In this document: positions 51,411 to 60,327 of the stretch, piece after piece
Layout: each line of letters begins with the position of its first letter
Numbering within the stretch: the stretch's first letter is position 1
DNA from: Paenibacillus assamensis DSM 18201
GTDB lineage: Bacteria; Bacillota; Bacilli; Paenibacillales; Paenibacillaceae
NCBI RefSeq assembly: GCF_000422445.1
Contig: NZ_AULU01000012.1
Span: forward strand, 62,001-126,000
Direction: 5' to 3'
Length of the DNA stretch: 64,000 bases
Notes under the pieces: model-generated
Databases searched by the model: none
Seen by the model: the letters and a program-made list of their open reading frames with translations, nothing else
What the model was told of the DNA's origin: nothing
Position numbers and translations under genes: made by a program

Positions 51411-52082
51411 TTAATCGATTTTTGTCGAATTAGTTTCTTCTTCCATAAATGCTTTTACGATCAGTCTGTGGGTGGCTGTATCAATCGGATCACACGTAAT
51501 GAGTGTTAATTCGCGTTCGTGTGTATTTTGGTCTAGCACAGACAAATCCTCTGGAGTGACAATGCTTTTGGAACGAACCGTATAGGTGAACGTTCGATCG
51601 GCGGTCTCGACTTGAATGGAATCTCCAATTGCAAGTTCATCCAATCGATTATAATGCCGTCCGAACTTCAAGCTGCGATGGCTTGCCAAGACGTAATTTC
51701 CTAACTCGCCAGGCGCCCTGCCAGGCACAACGCTTCCGCTGCCTACTTTTAATGATTGTGGGGTAGCGCCTTCTACGATCGGTTCGCGTAGGTCGATCTT
51801 ATCGATGGCAATCGTGCCGTGCACAGGAATTCCATCTAGTAGCTTTGGCTCCATAGCTACTTTGGTTGTAGTCGTGGATGTGGTCTGCGAAGCATTAACA
51901 GATTGTCCTGCTTGGGGCTGTTCTTTCAAATACGCATCCCATTCCGTCAGCAGCTGTAGTTCTCGTCGTTCTTCCATATAGGTATTCCATTTTGGATAAA
52001 TGATTAGGAGGAGTCCGCTAAGTAAGAGCATCAGAGCTGTTAACGTCAAGACAGACTTCTTGATTTGATAATACTTTGAAAT
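51411..52082 (-). CDS. Sortase, class D-like
   Basis: Membrane-bound cysteine transpeptidase, about 223 residues, that joins LPXTG proteins to the cell wall. One N-terminal helix preceded by a Lys-rich cytoplasmic tail, a Thr-rich linker, then the sortase barrel with His in LASHRS, Cys in LTLITCDP and Arg in THRLIVKA. The longest ATG/TTG frame starts at 52049, but AAAGGA nine bases before an in-frame ATT at 52082 suggests an ATT start adding ISKYYQIKKSV, which supplies the positive charges expected before the helix. The adhesin gene follows after 116 bases with no clear terminator, so cotranscription is likely. Confidence 0.9.
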   Translation of the reverse strand: MSKYYQIKKSVLTLTALMLLLSGLLLIIYPKWNTYMEERRELQLLTEWDAYLKEQPQAGQSVNASQTTSTTTTKVAMEPKLLDGIPVHGTIAIDKIDLREPIVEGATPQSLKVGSGSVVPGRAPGELGNYVLASHRSLKFGRHYNRLDELAIGDSIQVETADRTFTYTVRSKSIVTPEDLSVLDQNTHERELTLITCDPIDTATHRLIVKAFMEEETNSTKID

Positions 52083-52089
52083 AGTTTCA

Positions 52090-52300
52090 CTTCCTTTCTT
52101 TCATTTTCATGTTTGTAGTTAACGTACTTTATCGGCTGTTGTTGCTGGAAAATGTATAGTTAACGAAGAGATCGAAAATCTCTTTTGATTATAATTGCTT
52201 CTACTGAACGATTTCTAAACAATTAGCAACTGAGTCTACTGTTCATAAGAAAATGTACCGGAGTTCTCGCTCATGGACTTTCTACTGAAGTGAACACAAT
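52090..52300. other. Intergenic region before the sortase gene
   Basis: Holds an AT-rich stretch and a 7-bp hairpin (AAGAGAT / ATCTCTT, about 52166-52184) that would lie in the 5' leader of the sortase-adhesin mRNA. A TATAAT on the minus strand (52188-52193) has no good -35 box. No gene is seen. Confidence 0.35.
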
Positions 52301-52305
52301 AAAAG

Positions 52306-52331
52306 GCTATCCAGTGAAAGCTAGATAGCCC
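52306..52331 (-). terminator. Terminator of the CgeB-like pair
   Basis: GGCTATC / GATAGCC stem; the minus-strand reading is followed by TTTTATT. Confidence 0.75.
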
Positions 52332-52418
52332 GCTTATACCCTTACCCCGTTGTTCTACAAGATAAACAAGAAAATGCACTGCAAATTCCTATTTTACACT
52401 AGTTTTTCATGTAAAAGG

Positions 52419-53396
52419 TTAAATAATGTTATGAAATTTCAATTGATTGAGCATATAACGGGCACGCTCTTTGTAGCTATGCTGCTGTACAGCATGCATA
52501 CCTTGCTGGCGGATTTGCTCGCGTTCGTTAGGACGATTTGAATAATAATGGATTAGCTGTCGTGTCTCGAAAGGGGAGCTGGATACAACGAGATCTCTAC
52601 CGGGCATAAATAAGCGACGAATTTCTGGCGTATCGCTCGTTATTAAAAATCCTCCGGAACCAAGAATTTCGTATGTTCGCTGCGTAACTTGAGCTAGGTG
52701 ATTTTGTGGGCCGATAATCATGTCAGCAGAGCTGTATACTTTTCGTGCTTCTGTATAGTGCAAATAGCCGTGAATCCAGGCAGTGGGCACTTGAATGCCG
52801 AGAATGGGCTTCATTTGACTCCAATGTCTTCCCCAAAAATCAATTTTTGTTCCATCTTGCAGAAGAGGTACGATTAAATGCTGCAAGGAATGGATTCGAT
52901 AATGATCAGGGTACTGCTTCAATATTTTTGAATAACCGTTTGCGACAACTGCGATGCTGCTTTTATATTTTGTCTCGATTTTTCCACGCTGGTGAACGCT
53001 GTGATGAAAGCCGAAGTCCATGTGCGCCGCAGGAATTCCCATATGGATATAGTCGCGCACTTTTTCAGCACTAATCGTAAATACAAAGTTCGGCCGAACT
53101 GCGCTTACATAGGGAGCTGAAAAGGTATGGTGATGGGTCGGATCTTCCGTCGCCCAGAAAACATGCGGGACTCCTGATTTTTTAACATATTGATGTACCC
53201 ATTTTCGCTTTATTGCACTGTGCTCGGCTGTCCATCCTAGGCTAACAATAAGGTCAGGGCGAAAGGTGCGAAGCAAATAAGGGATTTTGTTTTTTGTCAG
53301 CACGCCCGAAATTTTTACGTTGTGTCCTAAGTCACGGAAGCCGTTCGGCAGACCATGAATCCACATCGGATGATTTTCTAGAAATAATACCTTCAT
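52419..53396 (-). CDS. CgeB-family glycosyltransferase, copy 1
   Basis: 325 residues. GT-B-like glycosyltransferase of the CgeB/spore-maturation group: start MKVLFLENHPMWIHGLPNGFRDLGH, middle VFTISAEKVRDYIHMGIPAAHMDFGFH, then YSSADMIIGPQNHLAQVTQRTYEILGSGGFLITS with the sugar-nucleotide E-x-x-x-G-G-F segment (Glyco_trans_1_2 type), and the end of a helical RARYMLNQL. In B. subtilis CgeB acts on the outer spore surface. AGGAGG before the ATG is strong. It overlaps in function with the paralog 38 bases upstream; the two form an operon ending at 52306. Acceptor unknown. Confidence 0.88.
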   Translation of the reverse strand: MKVLFLENHPMWIHGLPNGFRDLGHNVKISGVLTKNKIPYLLRTFRPDLIVSLGWTAEHSAIKRKWVHQYVKKSGVPHVFWATEDPTHHHTFSAPYVSAVRPNFVFTISAEKVRDYIHMGIPAAHMDFGFHHSVHQRGKIETKYKSSIAVVANGYSKILKQYPDHYRIHSLQHLIVPLLQDGTKIDFWGRHWSQMKPILGIQVPTAWIHGYLHYTEARKVYSSADMIIGPQNHLAQVTQRTYEILGSGGFLITSDTPEIRRLFMPGRDLVVSSSPFETRQLIHYYSNRPNEREQIRQQGMHAVQQHSYKERARYMLNQLKFHNII

Positions 53397-53434
53397 CTTA
53401 TCATCCTCCTTGTCTTGTCTACGTTGAGAAGAAG

Positions 53435-54412
53435 TTAAATGACTCCGTGTTTTTTTAAAATGGAAAGCATGTAGCGTGCTCGATTCGTATAGTTATGCTT
53501 GGATATTGTCTGCCGTCCATTTCGCTTTACTTGTTCACGGGCATGTGCATTTGCCAAATAGTAGCGGGCAAGCTTCAAAGTTTCCGCCGGGGAAGAGGAT
53601 AAGGCGGCATCACGGCCTGACTTCAACAGTTGTCTCGTAGCTGTGGTGCTGTTTGTTAATAGAAATCCACCCGAGCCGATTGCTTCATAGGTGCGCTGTG
53701 TGACCATGTCCGTATAATTTTGCAATCCTAATATAATTTTTGCTGAGCTGTACACTTTATTTGTATCTTTGTAGGGAATTGGGCCTTTGAGGAATTTTTT
53801 CGGAATCGCTTTGCCAAGATACGGTTTCATCCGTGCCCAGTTGCGCCCATAGAAGTCAATTTTGGCACCACTTTTAAGGAGCGGTTTTATAAGGATGTTT
53901 AGGGATGTGCGACGATATAATTTGGGGTATTTGAGCAGTACATCTGGATAAGCGTTGGCGACTACAGCAAAGTCTGCTTTATATTTGCGAAGGAGCTGTA
54001 GTCTTCGATGTACGTTAGGATGGAAGCCGAAATCCATATGGGCTGCTGCATAGCCCTTTTTACGGAACACGTCGACGGTTTGAGGTGAAATGGTAAATAC
54101 GAAGTCGGGCTTCAATCTGCTTAATAAAGGCAGCGTGAACACTTTTGTGAAATTGGGGTCCTCGGTAGACCAGTAAATCAAAGGTATTTTGAATGATGTC
54201 GCTAACTCTCGCATCATGCGTTCGTTTTTTGGTGTATGGTCAAGACCCCAGCCAACATTAATGAGGAGTTCTGGTTTGTAGGTGGTCAACAGAGCAGATA
54301 GAGATTGCCTTGTAATGGGGCCTGATGTGCGTACTTCATGTCCAAGATCTCTAAGACCGTCGGGTAAGCCATACGACCATAGCTTTCCGCGTTCTAGAAA
54401 TAAAATTTTCAT
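53435..54412 (-). CDS. CgeB-family glycosyltransferase, copy 2
   Basis: 325-residue paralog of the preceding gene with the same landmarks: MKILFLERGKLWSYGLPDGLRDLGH, VFTISPQTVDVFRKKGYAAAHMDFGFH, YSSAKIILGLQNYTDMVTQRTYEAIGSGGFLLTN and RARYMLSILKKHG. ATG 54412 follows AAAGGTGG by five bases and makes both proteins the same length; the longer start at 54421 is rejected. First gene of the pair. Different sugar or acceptor use by the two copies is possible but cannot be seen. Confidence 0.88.
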   Translation of the reverse strand: MKILFLERGKLWSYGLPDGLRDLGHEVRTSGPITRQSLSALLTTYKPELLINVGWGLDHTPKNERMMRELATSFKIPLIYWSTEDPNFTKVFTLPLLSRLKPDFVFTISPQTVDVFRKKGYAAAHMDFGFHPNVHRRLQLLRKYKADFAVVANAYPDVLLKYPKLYRRTSLNILIKPLLKSGAKIDFYGRNWARMKPYLGKAIPKKFLKGPIPYKDTNKVYSSAKIILGLQNYTDMVTQRTYEAIGSGGFLLTNSTTATRQLLKSGRDAALSSSPAETLKLARYYLANAHAREQVKRNGRQTISKHNYTNRARYMLSILKKHGVI

Positions 54413-54640
54413 GACAACCACCTTTTGTCAGCCATAGTTGCGCGATAATCATTTTGAACAGCGGGCGTAATGACATGCTTTTGCTATCACTATATTCAGG
54501 TATCCAATAAGGGAGCAGGGCTTGAACCTAGCAAGGGAAAAACGCATATGAAAAATGACCACATATAGGTACCTTTATGTATACAGTAATTTTCCAAGGG
54601 CTAAAGAGATTGTTGCTGGTAAAATAAGATAGGCTCCAAT

Positions 54641-54669
54641 TTGCCGAGATCTACGTTAAGCGATATAAT
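54641..54669 (+). promoter_or_regulatory. Sigma-A promoter of the yebC-like gene
   Basis: TTGCCG (54641-54646), 17 bases, TATAAT (54664-54669). The remaining part of the gap to the CgeB-like genes shows nothing else. Confidence 0.7.
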
Positions 54670-54715
54670 TGGGGTGACTGTGCACATTTAAATGTGGAAA
54701 GAGAGCGAGATTAGT

Positions 54716-55435
54716 ATGGGTCGTAAATGGAACAATATTAAAGAGAAGAAGGCATCTAAAGATACGAATACGAGTCGTATCTATGCTAGGTTCGGTCGAG
54801 AAATTTACGTGGTCGCGAAGCAAGGGGAACCAAATCCTGAATCCAATCAGGCGTTGAAGTTCGTTATCGAGCGTGCCAAAACATACAACGTACCAAAAGC
54901 GATCATTGACCGTGCTGTTGAGAAAGCGAAAGGCGGCTCTGATGAGAACTATGAGGAGCTTCGCTATGAAGGATTTGGGCCGAATGGTTCGATGATTATC
55001 GTAGACGCATTGACGAATAACGTGAATCGTACCGCATCTGAGGTGCGTGCTGCATTTAACAAAAATGGCGGCAACCTTGGTGTTAGCGGATCTGTAAGCT
55101 ATATGTTTGACCAAACAGCGGTTATCGGCTTTGAAGGCAAAACAGCGGACGAAGTATTGGAACTGCTTATGAATGCTGACCTTGATGTTCGTGACATTCT
55201 TGAAGAAGATGATGCTGTCATTATTTATGCGGAGCCCGATCAATTCCATGCGGTGCAAGAGGCGTGCAAAGCTGCTGGCGTTACAGAATTTAGCGTAGCG
55301 GAATTGACGATGCTGCCGCAAAACTTTGTTGAAATTGATGCTGATGCTCAGCCGCAATTCGAGAAGTTGATCGATGCATTGGAGAATTTGGATGATGTGC
55401 AGCAGGTATATCACAACGTAGAGGGCGACGAATAA
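54716..55435 (+). CDS. yeeN: YebC/PmpR-family protein (YeeN type)
   Basis: 239 residues, the length of B. subtilis YeeN. Starts [21 protein letters not shown] and contains [62 protein letters not shown] and the C-terminal MLPQNFVEI, all hallmark family segments. Long annotated as a transcriptional regulator; recent work on the family links it to translation of proline runs on the ribosome. ATG 54716 is chosen by homology; the ribosome site GAGAGCGAG is weak. Own promoter; a 9-bp hairpin at 55554-55583 follows. Confidence 0.94.
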   Translation: MGRKWNNIKEKKASKDTNTSRIYARFGREIYVVAKQGEPNPESNQALKFVIERAKTYNVPKAIIDRAVEKAKGGSDENYEELRYEGFGPNGSMIIVDALTNNVNRTASEVRAAFNKNGGNLGVSGSVSYMFDQTAVIGFEGKTADEVLELLMNADLDVRDILEEDDAVIIYAEPDQFHAVQEACKAAGVTEFSVAELTMLPQNFVEIDADAQPQFEKLIDALENLDDVQQVYHNVEGDE

Positions 55436-55553
55436 GTCGGCTCGCTCATGTGTGATGAGATAAGATCAAGGATTTACTGAGAAGATTGTCCATTACAAAT
55501 TCGAGAATCAACACACCTTATATAGGTTGATTCCGTCGTACAGAGTGCACTTT

Positions 55554-55583
55554 ACACGCGAGATGACCGCCATACTCGCGTGT
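55554..55583 (+). other. Hairpin downstream of the yebC-like gene
   Basis: ACACGCGAG / CTCGCGTGT, 9 bp, no T-run. Possibly the 3' end of the yebC-like transcript. Nothing else is seen between 55440 and the next terminator. Confidence 0.45.
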
Positions 55584-55693
55584 GCCTCTGCTTCGATTTC
55601 ACTCCATATTCACTTCCTTTTCCTCTAATGATACCAAGGCTAATATCCCCTAAAAATTTTTAATTAAATCAACGACCTAAGAAATCAACAAAA

Positions 55694-55721
55694 AAGCAAC
55701 CGCGTGTTATCGCGATTGCTT
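55694..55721 (-). terminator. Terminator of udk
   Basis: AAGCAACCGCG / CGCGATTGCTT; the minus-strand reading ends in TTTTTT. Confidence 0.88.
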
Positions 55722-55763
55722 AAAAGATATGCTTGTCTTTATATAGAAAAGCTAAAGTCTCAA

Positions 55764-56393
55764 TTATCTTGATGACCAGTCGCTCGTCAAATATTTCTCA
55801 GTCAAAATAGACAGCAATTGAATGCCGACTTCATTTTCCCCGCCTTCTGGGATAATGATATCAGCATATTTTTTAGATGGTTCGATAAATGCCTCGTGCA
55901 TCGGTTTAACCGAGCGCAAGTATTGCTGATGAATGGACTGGATCGTACGACCGCGCTCCTCAATATCACGCAATACGCGGCGAAGAATGCGAACATCCGG
56001 GTCTGTATCAACGAATACTTTAATATCGAGCAGTTGACGCAAGTTCTCGTCGGACAATACGTGGAGGCCCTCAATGATGACGATATTGTTCGGCTTAAGT
56101 GCGACAGTCTCGTCCGTTTTGCGGGAGTGTGTCGTAAAGTCATAAACAGGTGCATAAGCAACTTGGCCTGACTTCAACACATTCAAGTTCTCAATTAATA
56201 CCTCGTTGTCAAAAACGAATGGGTGATCGAAGTTGATCTGCTTGCGTTCTGACATGCTGAGGTTAGAGTGGTCCTTGTAATAGTTATCCTGCGATATAAA
56301 TGTCACTTTGTCTGAACCAAGACGATCAATGACGGATCTTGCTACAGTTGTCTTGCCTGAGCCGGTGCCGCCGGCGATACCAATAATAAGCAT
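55764..56393 (-). CDS. udk: Uridine kinase
   Basis: Phosphorylates uridine and cytidine to UMP and CMP in pyrimidine salvage. 209 residues, normal length. P-loop GIAGGTGSGKTTVA (5-18), QDNYYKD nucleoside site, NFDHPFVFDNE, APVYDFTTHSR, IIEGLHVL and RRVLRDIEERGR are the standard motifs of the PRK/uridine kinase family. The ATG is 14 bases from GGGAGG, a long spacing. Monocistronic on the minus strand with its own terminator. Confidence 0.96.
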   Translation of the reverse strand: MLIIGIAGGTGSGKTTVARSVIDRLGSDKVTFISQDNYYKDHSNLSMSERKQINFDHPFVFDNEVLIENLNVLKSGQVAYAPVYDFTTHSRKTDETVALKPNNIVIIEGLHVLSDENLRQLLDIKVFVDTDPDVRILRRVLRDIEERGRTIQSIHQQYLRSVKPMHEAFIEPSKKYADIIIPEGGENEVGIQLLSILTEKYLTSDWSSR

Positions 56394-56533
56394 GGTGTTT
56401 GAGTAAACCTCCCTAGTGATGACTGCCGATACGAATTGTGAGCATTCAGATCCTTTACTCTAAAAAGAGCTCGTACTGAATGCACAATTATAGTATTTTA
56501 GCACAGCTCACGTTTATTTTCATCTGTGAGGCC

Positions 56534-58282
56534 TTATAGCTGCTGAGTTTTTCGATATTCATTAGGCGAGACACCAACTTGTTTCTTGAATACTTTGCTA
56601 AAATATTTCTCATCTGGAATACCTACCATAGCCGCAACTTGTGAAATGCGTAGATGCGGGTTCATAAGCAGCAGCTTCGCTTTCTTCGTGCGTATCGCTG
56701 CGAGATAGTCAGACAAGTTAATACCGAATTGCTGCTTGAACTTACGCGAAATATATTCGCGGCTTACAAAGAAACGCTGCGCCATCTCTTGCAGCGAAAT
56801 GTCCTGCTGGTAATGCTGCTCGACATATTTAGCGATGTCGAAGATGATGTGCTGCTCTTGGCCCTGCTGCATATAGCAGGCATCGGCCAACAGCGTTAGC
56901 TCTTGCAGCCATAAGCGCTGCCATGCATCCAGCGAAAATGGCTCTGCGATATGCGGTGAAGCATGCGCTTGCGCCGTCTGCGACGGATATTGTCGCAGCA
57001 GCTGTTCTGCGGCTTCACCAACTGCTTCATGAGCAATATTGGCGCGAATTGTTTCCCATTCGCGATAACTGGCATGAAGCAGCTTCGGGGTTAAATATCC
57101 CGAAGCCCGCACTGCTTCCATAAAAGGCTGCACGGCCTCCGTCATTTGAGCGGCACTGCCGCTAAGCACGGCTAGCTTCCAGCTCTCTTCGTAGGCGGAT
57201 AAGCGAATTGACTTCACGCTCTCTGCAACATGCCCGGATATAGACGCAACTGCTGAGTCTGCTGCTCCTAGTGCGCTGGTCGCAATACCAACGTGTGAGC
57301 TGCTTGCAGGTATCGTTCCACTTCCAGCAGTTGCAATGGTGGAAGCTGTTGCTGGGACGCTATGAAGATAACGGTCCCCAAGCAGCAAATTGCGCTCAAG
57401 CAATGCTTGCTTCGCTTCGTCATAACATTGCGCCATCCCTGCTGGGAAATGCCGAACGCCGCTGCATCCAAAATGCAGTCTGCGATGCAAAGTCCTGTAT
57501 AACGCTTCGTTTATATCTTGCAGCAATATGTCCAGTACTTCTGTTTGCTTCCATAGCACGATTGCGATCTCACCAGGGGAGTTCCAGCGGCGAAACACAA
57601 CGCCGCGCTGGCAGCTGTCATTTACATACTCAGACATAATGTTGACGAGTGAGAAATACAGCAGGTCGCGATGATGCCGGAAGCGATGTTTGAAAGCTTC
57701 GTCATCTGCGTCTACATACACAAGAGCTAAGCGGATATGCTCAATGTCGAAGGGCAGTTCAAAGCTCTGCTGAATACGGCGTACCGTAGACAGTTGTGCA
57801 TGAGCGCTAGGGTCATCAATTAAGCTTGACCATAGTTTCTCGCTGACGACCGGTTTGAATTCATTCATTTGAATTTGCTGCTGATTGCGCTTGCTGCGCT
57901 CTGCTTCTTCCTTATTCCATGCCTCTACAGCTCTTCCGATTGCTTCATTAACGCCATCTGGTTCGATCGGTTTCAATAAATAATCGATTCCCCCGTGCTG
58001 GAGCGTGTGGCGCACCAAGTTGAAGTCGCCATGTCCACTAATCGCTATTAGTTTGGTAGTAGGACTATGCTCGTTAATCCACTCCATCAGCTTCATGCCG
58101 TTCACATTTGGCATCATCATATCGGTCATAACAATTTGCGGTTTGTGCTGCTCTATATAGGCAATGGCCTGTTCCCCATCAGCGGCTTCATCAACTTGTT
58201 CAATACCGTGCTTCTGCCAATCGACGAGCAGGCGAATCGCAGCTCTTACATGTGTTTCGTCATCAACGATCAGTACCTTCAT
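56534..58282 (-). CDS. YesN-type response regulator with AraC DNA-binding domain
   Basis: 582 residues: receiver (1-125) with D7-D8, phosphorylation site D54 in IVMTDMMMPN and K of LLKPIEP; a long middle region of about 350 residues with no named domain; and a C-terminal AraC HTH pair (about 480-582; QQDISLQEMAQRFFVSREYISRKFKQQFGINLSDYL and GIPDEKYFSKVFKKQVGVSPNEYRK). Overlaps the kinase gene by four bases (ATGA), so they are coupled. By position it activates the divergent sugar ABC operon. The middle part is longer than in the short YesN members. Confidence 0.95.
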   Translation of the reverse strand: MKVLIVDDETHVRAAIRLLVDWQKHGIEQVDEAADGEQAIAYIEQHKPQIVMTDMMMPNVNGMKLMEWINEHSPTTKLIAISGHGDFNLVRHTLQHGGIDYLLKPIEPDGVNEAIGRAVEAWNKEEAERSKRNQQQIQMNEFKPVVSEKLWSSLIDDPSAHAQLSTVRRIQQSFELPFDIEHIRLALVYVDADDEAFKHRFRHHRDLLYFSLVNIMSEYVNDSCQRGVVFRRWNSPGEIAIVLWKQTEVLDILLQDINEALYRTLHRRLHFGCSGVRHFPAGMAQCYDEAKQALLERNLLLGDRYLHSVPATASTIATAGSGTIPASSSHVGIATSALGAADSAVASISGHVAESVKSIRLSAYEESWKLAVLSGSAAQMTEAVQPFMEAVRASGYLTPKLLHASYREWETIRANIAHEAVGEAAEQLLRQYPSQTAQAHASPHIAEPFSLDAWQRLWLQELTLLADACYMQQGQEQHIIFDIAKYVEQHYQQDISLQEMAQRFFVSREYISRKFKQQFGINLSDYLAAIRTKKAKLLLMNPHLRISQVAAMVGIPDEKYFSKVFKKQVGVSPNEYRKTQQL

Positions 58283-60153
58283 GCCGTTTCTCGTCCCACT
58301 TTCAATAAGATCTTTACGCTTGTTCCGTGCGGAATGACAGCCTCCAACTGCATGGATGCAGGGTAGCGATTAAAGAGCTGGAGCCTTGTCATTACGTTAA
58401 CAAGACCGATACCGCTTACGCTTTCTTCGGATGAAGCATCGCCATCCATATATAAAGACTTCTCTTCTTCTTGGCTAGAGAGTAGATGATTCGGCTCGTA
58501 CATAATGGTGCTTCGTTTCGTTGGTACAGGTGCGCCTGCTGCTTGCAGCTTCTCATTAAGAAGCATGAGCTTTTCTGGTGCAATGCCGAAGCCATTATCT
58601 TGCACGCTAATTTCTAATGTATCAGAAGTATGCCATCTGCTTGTTATTCGCAGCAGTCCACCTTGGACCGTACGATCGAGACCATGTTTGAAATAGTTTT
58701 CGACGATTGGCTGCAACGTCATCTTCGGTACGATGACTGAGAGCGTGGACGGATCAATAGCCATGTCTACTTCAAATGCATGCTCAAATCGTTGTCCTTG
58801 CAGCTGTAAGTAGGCTTTTACATGCTCGACTTCTTCACGTAAAGAGGCCGTACTTTCGTCATTATACATGCTGTAACGCATCATCTTCGCTACCGCTGAC
58901 AGAAGAGAGTAGATGTGCGGCGCATCATGCTTCAGTGCTAATGTACCGATTGATTGCAAGGCGTTGTTCATAAAATGCGGATTGATTTGCGCTTGCAAAG
59001 CTTTGAGCTGATTCGTTTTATTCGCAAGCTCCAGCTTATATTCTTGAACGATCAAGTCGTTAATCGTCTTCATCATATCGCGGAACCGTTTGGACATCAT
59101 GCCGATTTCATCATGGCTGTCCACTTGGATATTGACGTTCATTTTGCCTGCTTGAATTTGATTCATATAGCGCATAAGCTGCGCAATCGGCTTCGTCATT
59201 CGAATCGATATCCATAGGGTAGCTCCGATAATAATAAGCGTGGATATCGATAGCAGGGCCATATTAAACATCAGGGTCCGATTCGTATTTTGAAGCAAGT
59301 ATTTTTTCGGCATTTCTTTTACTAATGTCCATTGGGCGATGGGTGAGTCTATACTTTCATGGACAAATAAAGCGTTATCATGTTCAAAGTTGCCTTTCGA
59401 TTCAGCTGTTAGCAAGTTATCGCTTAGCCATGGCTTTTGCAGTGGCTTACCGAGCAACGTCTCGTCATCTGTGTACAGCACCATGCCATTTTGATCAACA
59501 ATATAAAGTTGTTCCTTGTCTTTCTCATATAGCTGGTCAGTTATTTCTGATATAGCCTCCAGCTTCACATCAATAGAAAGCATGCCTAATTGCTTCGTAG
59601 ACGGCACCTTGTAAATGGGACGGTGCAGCGTAAAGACGGGAACGCTTGGCTTCCACTGGGTAGAAGGTGCAAAGCCATAGGTCTCACTCCTATAAGTTGG
59701 CTGAATTTGAATCCCTTGCTTCGCATAGTTGGCCGCAGGCTCATACGGTTCTGACTCGTATTTGCGGTGAGGCAGGCTTTGGGCGACTAGAATGGCTCGC
59801 TTCACCTCATTGCGGTACATATACACCTGATGGACGTGGCGCATCGAAGATTCTATATTTTGCATGACGGCATAAGCTTGCGCTTCCATATACGTATCAT
59901 CATAGCCTCGTTCTAGCATTTTAAAAAATTCAAAGTTCGTATAGACGAACAGGGAAGATTGATTCAAATCATGCAGCATATTTTGCAAATTGTGCTTTCC
60001 TTGATAGATGAGCTTCTTGTTCTCTTCCAATGTACGCTCTTGCAAAGATTGATAGTTATTTATGTAGGTAATGACCATCGTTGACATCGTCGGTACGATC
60101 GTGGCGATGAGCAGCAGCGTGATCAGCTTTGTGCGAATACGGTTCCACCTCAT
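58279..60153 (-). CDS. YesM-type sensor histidine kinase
   Basis: 624 residues from ATG 60153 (GGGGG seven bases before it). Helix 1 (about 10-32), a large external sensor, helix 2 (about 290-315), HAMP, and the His_kinase domain with LKALQAQINPHFMNNALQSIG, in which the usual NPHFLYNTL is changed to NPHFMNNAL but the His stays. HATPase_c (about 480-620) has PIVENYFKHGLD and DNGFGIAPEKL, then about 45 extra residues (PVPTKRSTIMYEP...DASSEESVS) before GIGLVNVMTRL. It partners the adjacent YesN-like regulator and probably senses a sugar or its binding protein. Confidence 0.93.
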   Translation of the reverse strand: MRWNRIRTKLITLLLIATIVPTMSTMVITYINNYQSLQERTLEENKKLIYQGKHNLQNMLHDLNQSSLFVYTNFEFFKMLERGYDDTYMEAQAYAVMQNIESSMRHVHQVYMYRNEVKRAILVAQSLPHRKYESEPYEPAANYAKQGIQIQPTYRSETYGFAPSTQWKPSVPVFTLHRPIYKVPSTKQLGMLSIDVKLEAISEITDQLYEKDKEQLYIVDQNGMVLYTDDETLLGKPLQKPWLSDNLLTAESKGNFEHDNALFVHESIDSPIAQWTLVKEMPKKYLLQNTNRTLMFNMALLSISTLIIIGATLWISIRMTKPIAQLMRYMNQIQAGKMNVNIQVDSHDEIGMMSKRFRDMMKTINDLIVQEYKLELANKTNQLKALQAQINPHFMNNALQSIGTLALKHDAPHIYSLLSAVAKMMRYSMYNDESTASLREEVEHVKAYLQLQGQRFEHAFEVDMAIDPSTLSVIVPKMTLQPIVENYFKHGLDRTVQGGLLRITSRWHTSDTLEISVQDNGFGIAPEKLMLLNEKLQAAGAPVPTKRSTIMYEPNHLLSSQEEEKSLYMDGDASSEESVSGIGLVNVMTRLQLFNRYPASMQLEAVIPHGTSVKILLKVGRETA

Positions 60154-60327
60154 GTTCGAACCCCCGGTCAATATTTTACACCAATCCGTTCATATCCATC
60201 GGTGTTGTCTCATTCTCCATCCATTCATAATGAGAATATCACAGGATATTTGAAAGGATAAGCAGGAAAACGATCAACGGTAAATTTGGATCGTATCGTC
60301 CTAGTTCACAATAAAGGGGTGTAGCGG

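Noticed and set aside
54656-55414. 252-codon minus-strand frame opposite the yebC-like gene
   Set aside because: Low-quality antisense frame; the plus-strand protein is a clear family member.
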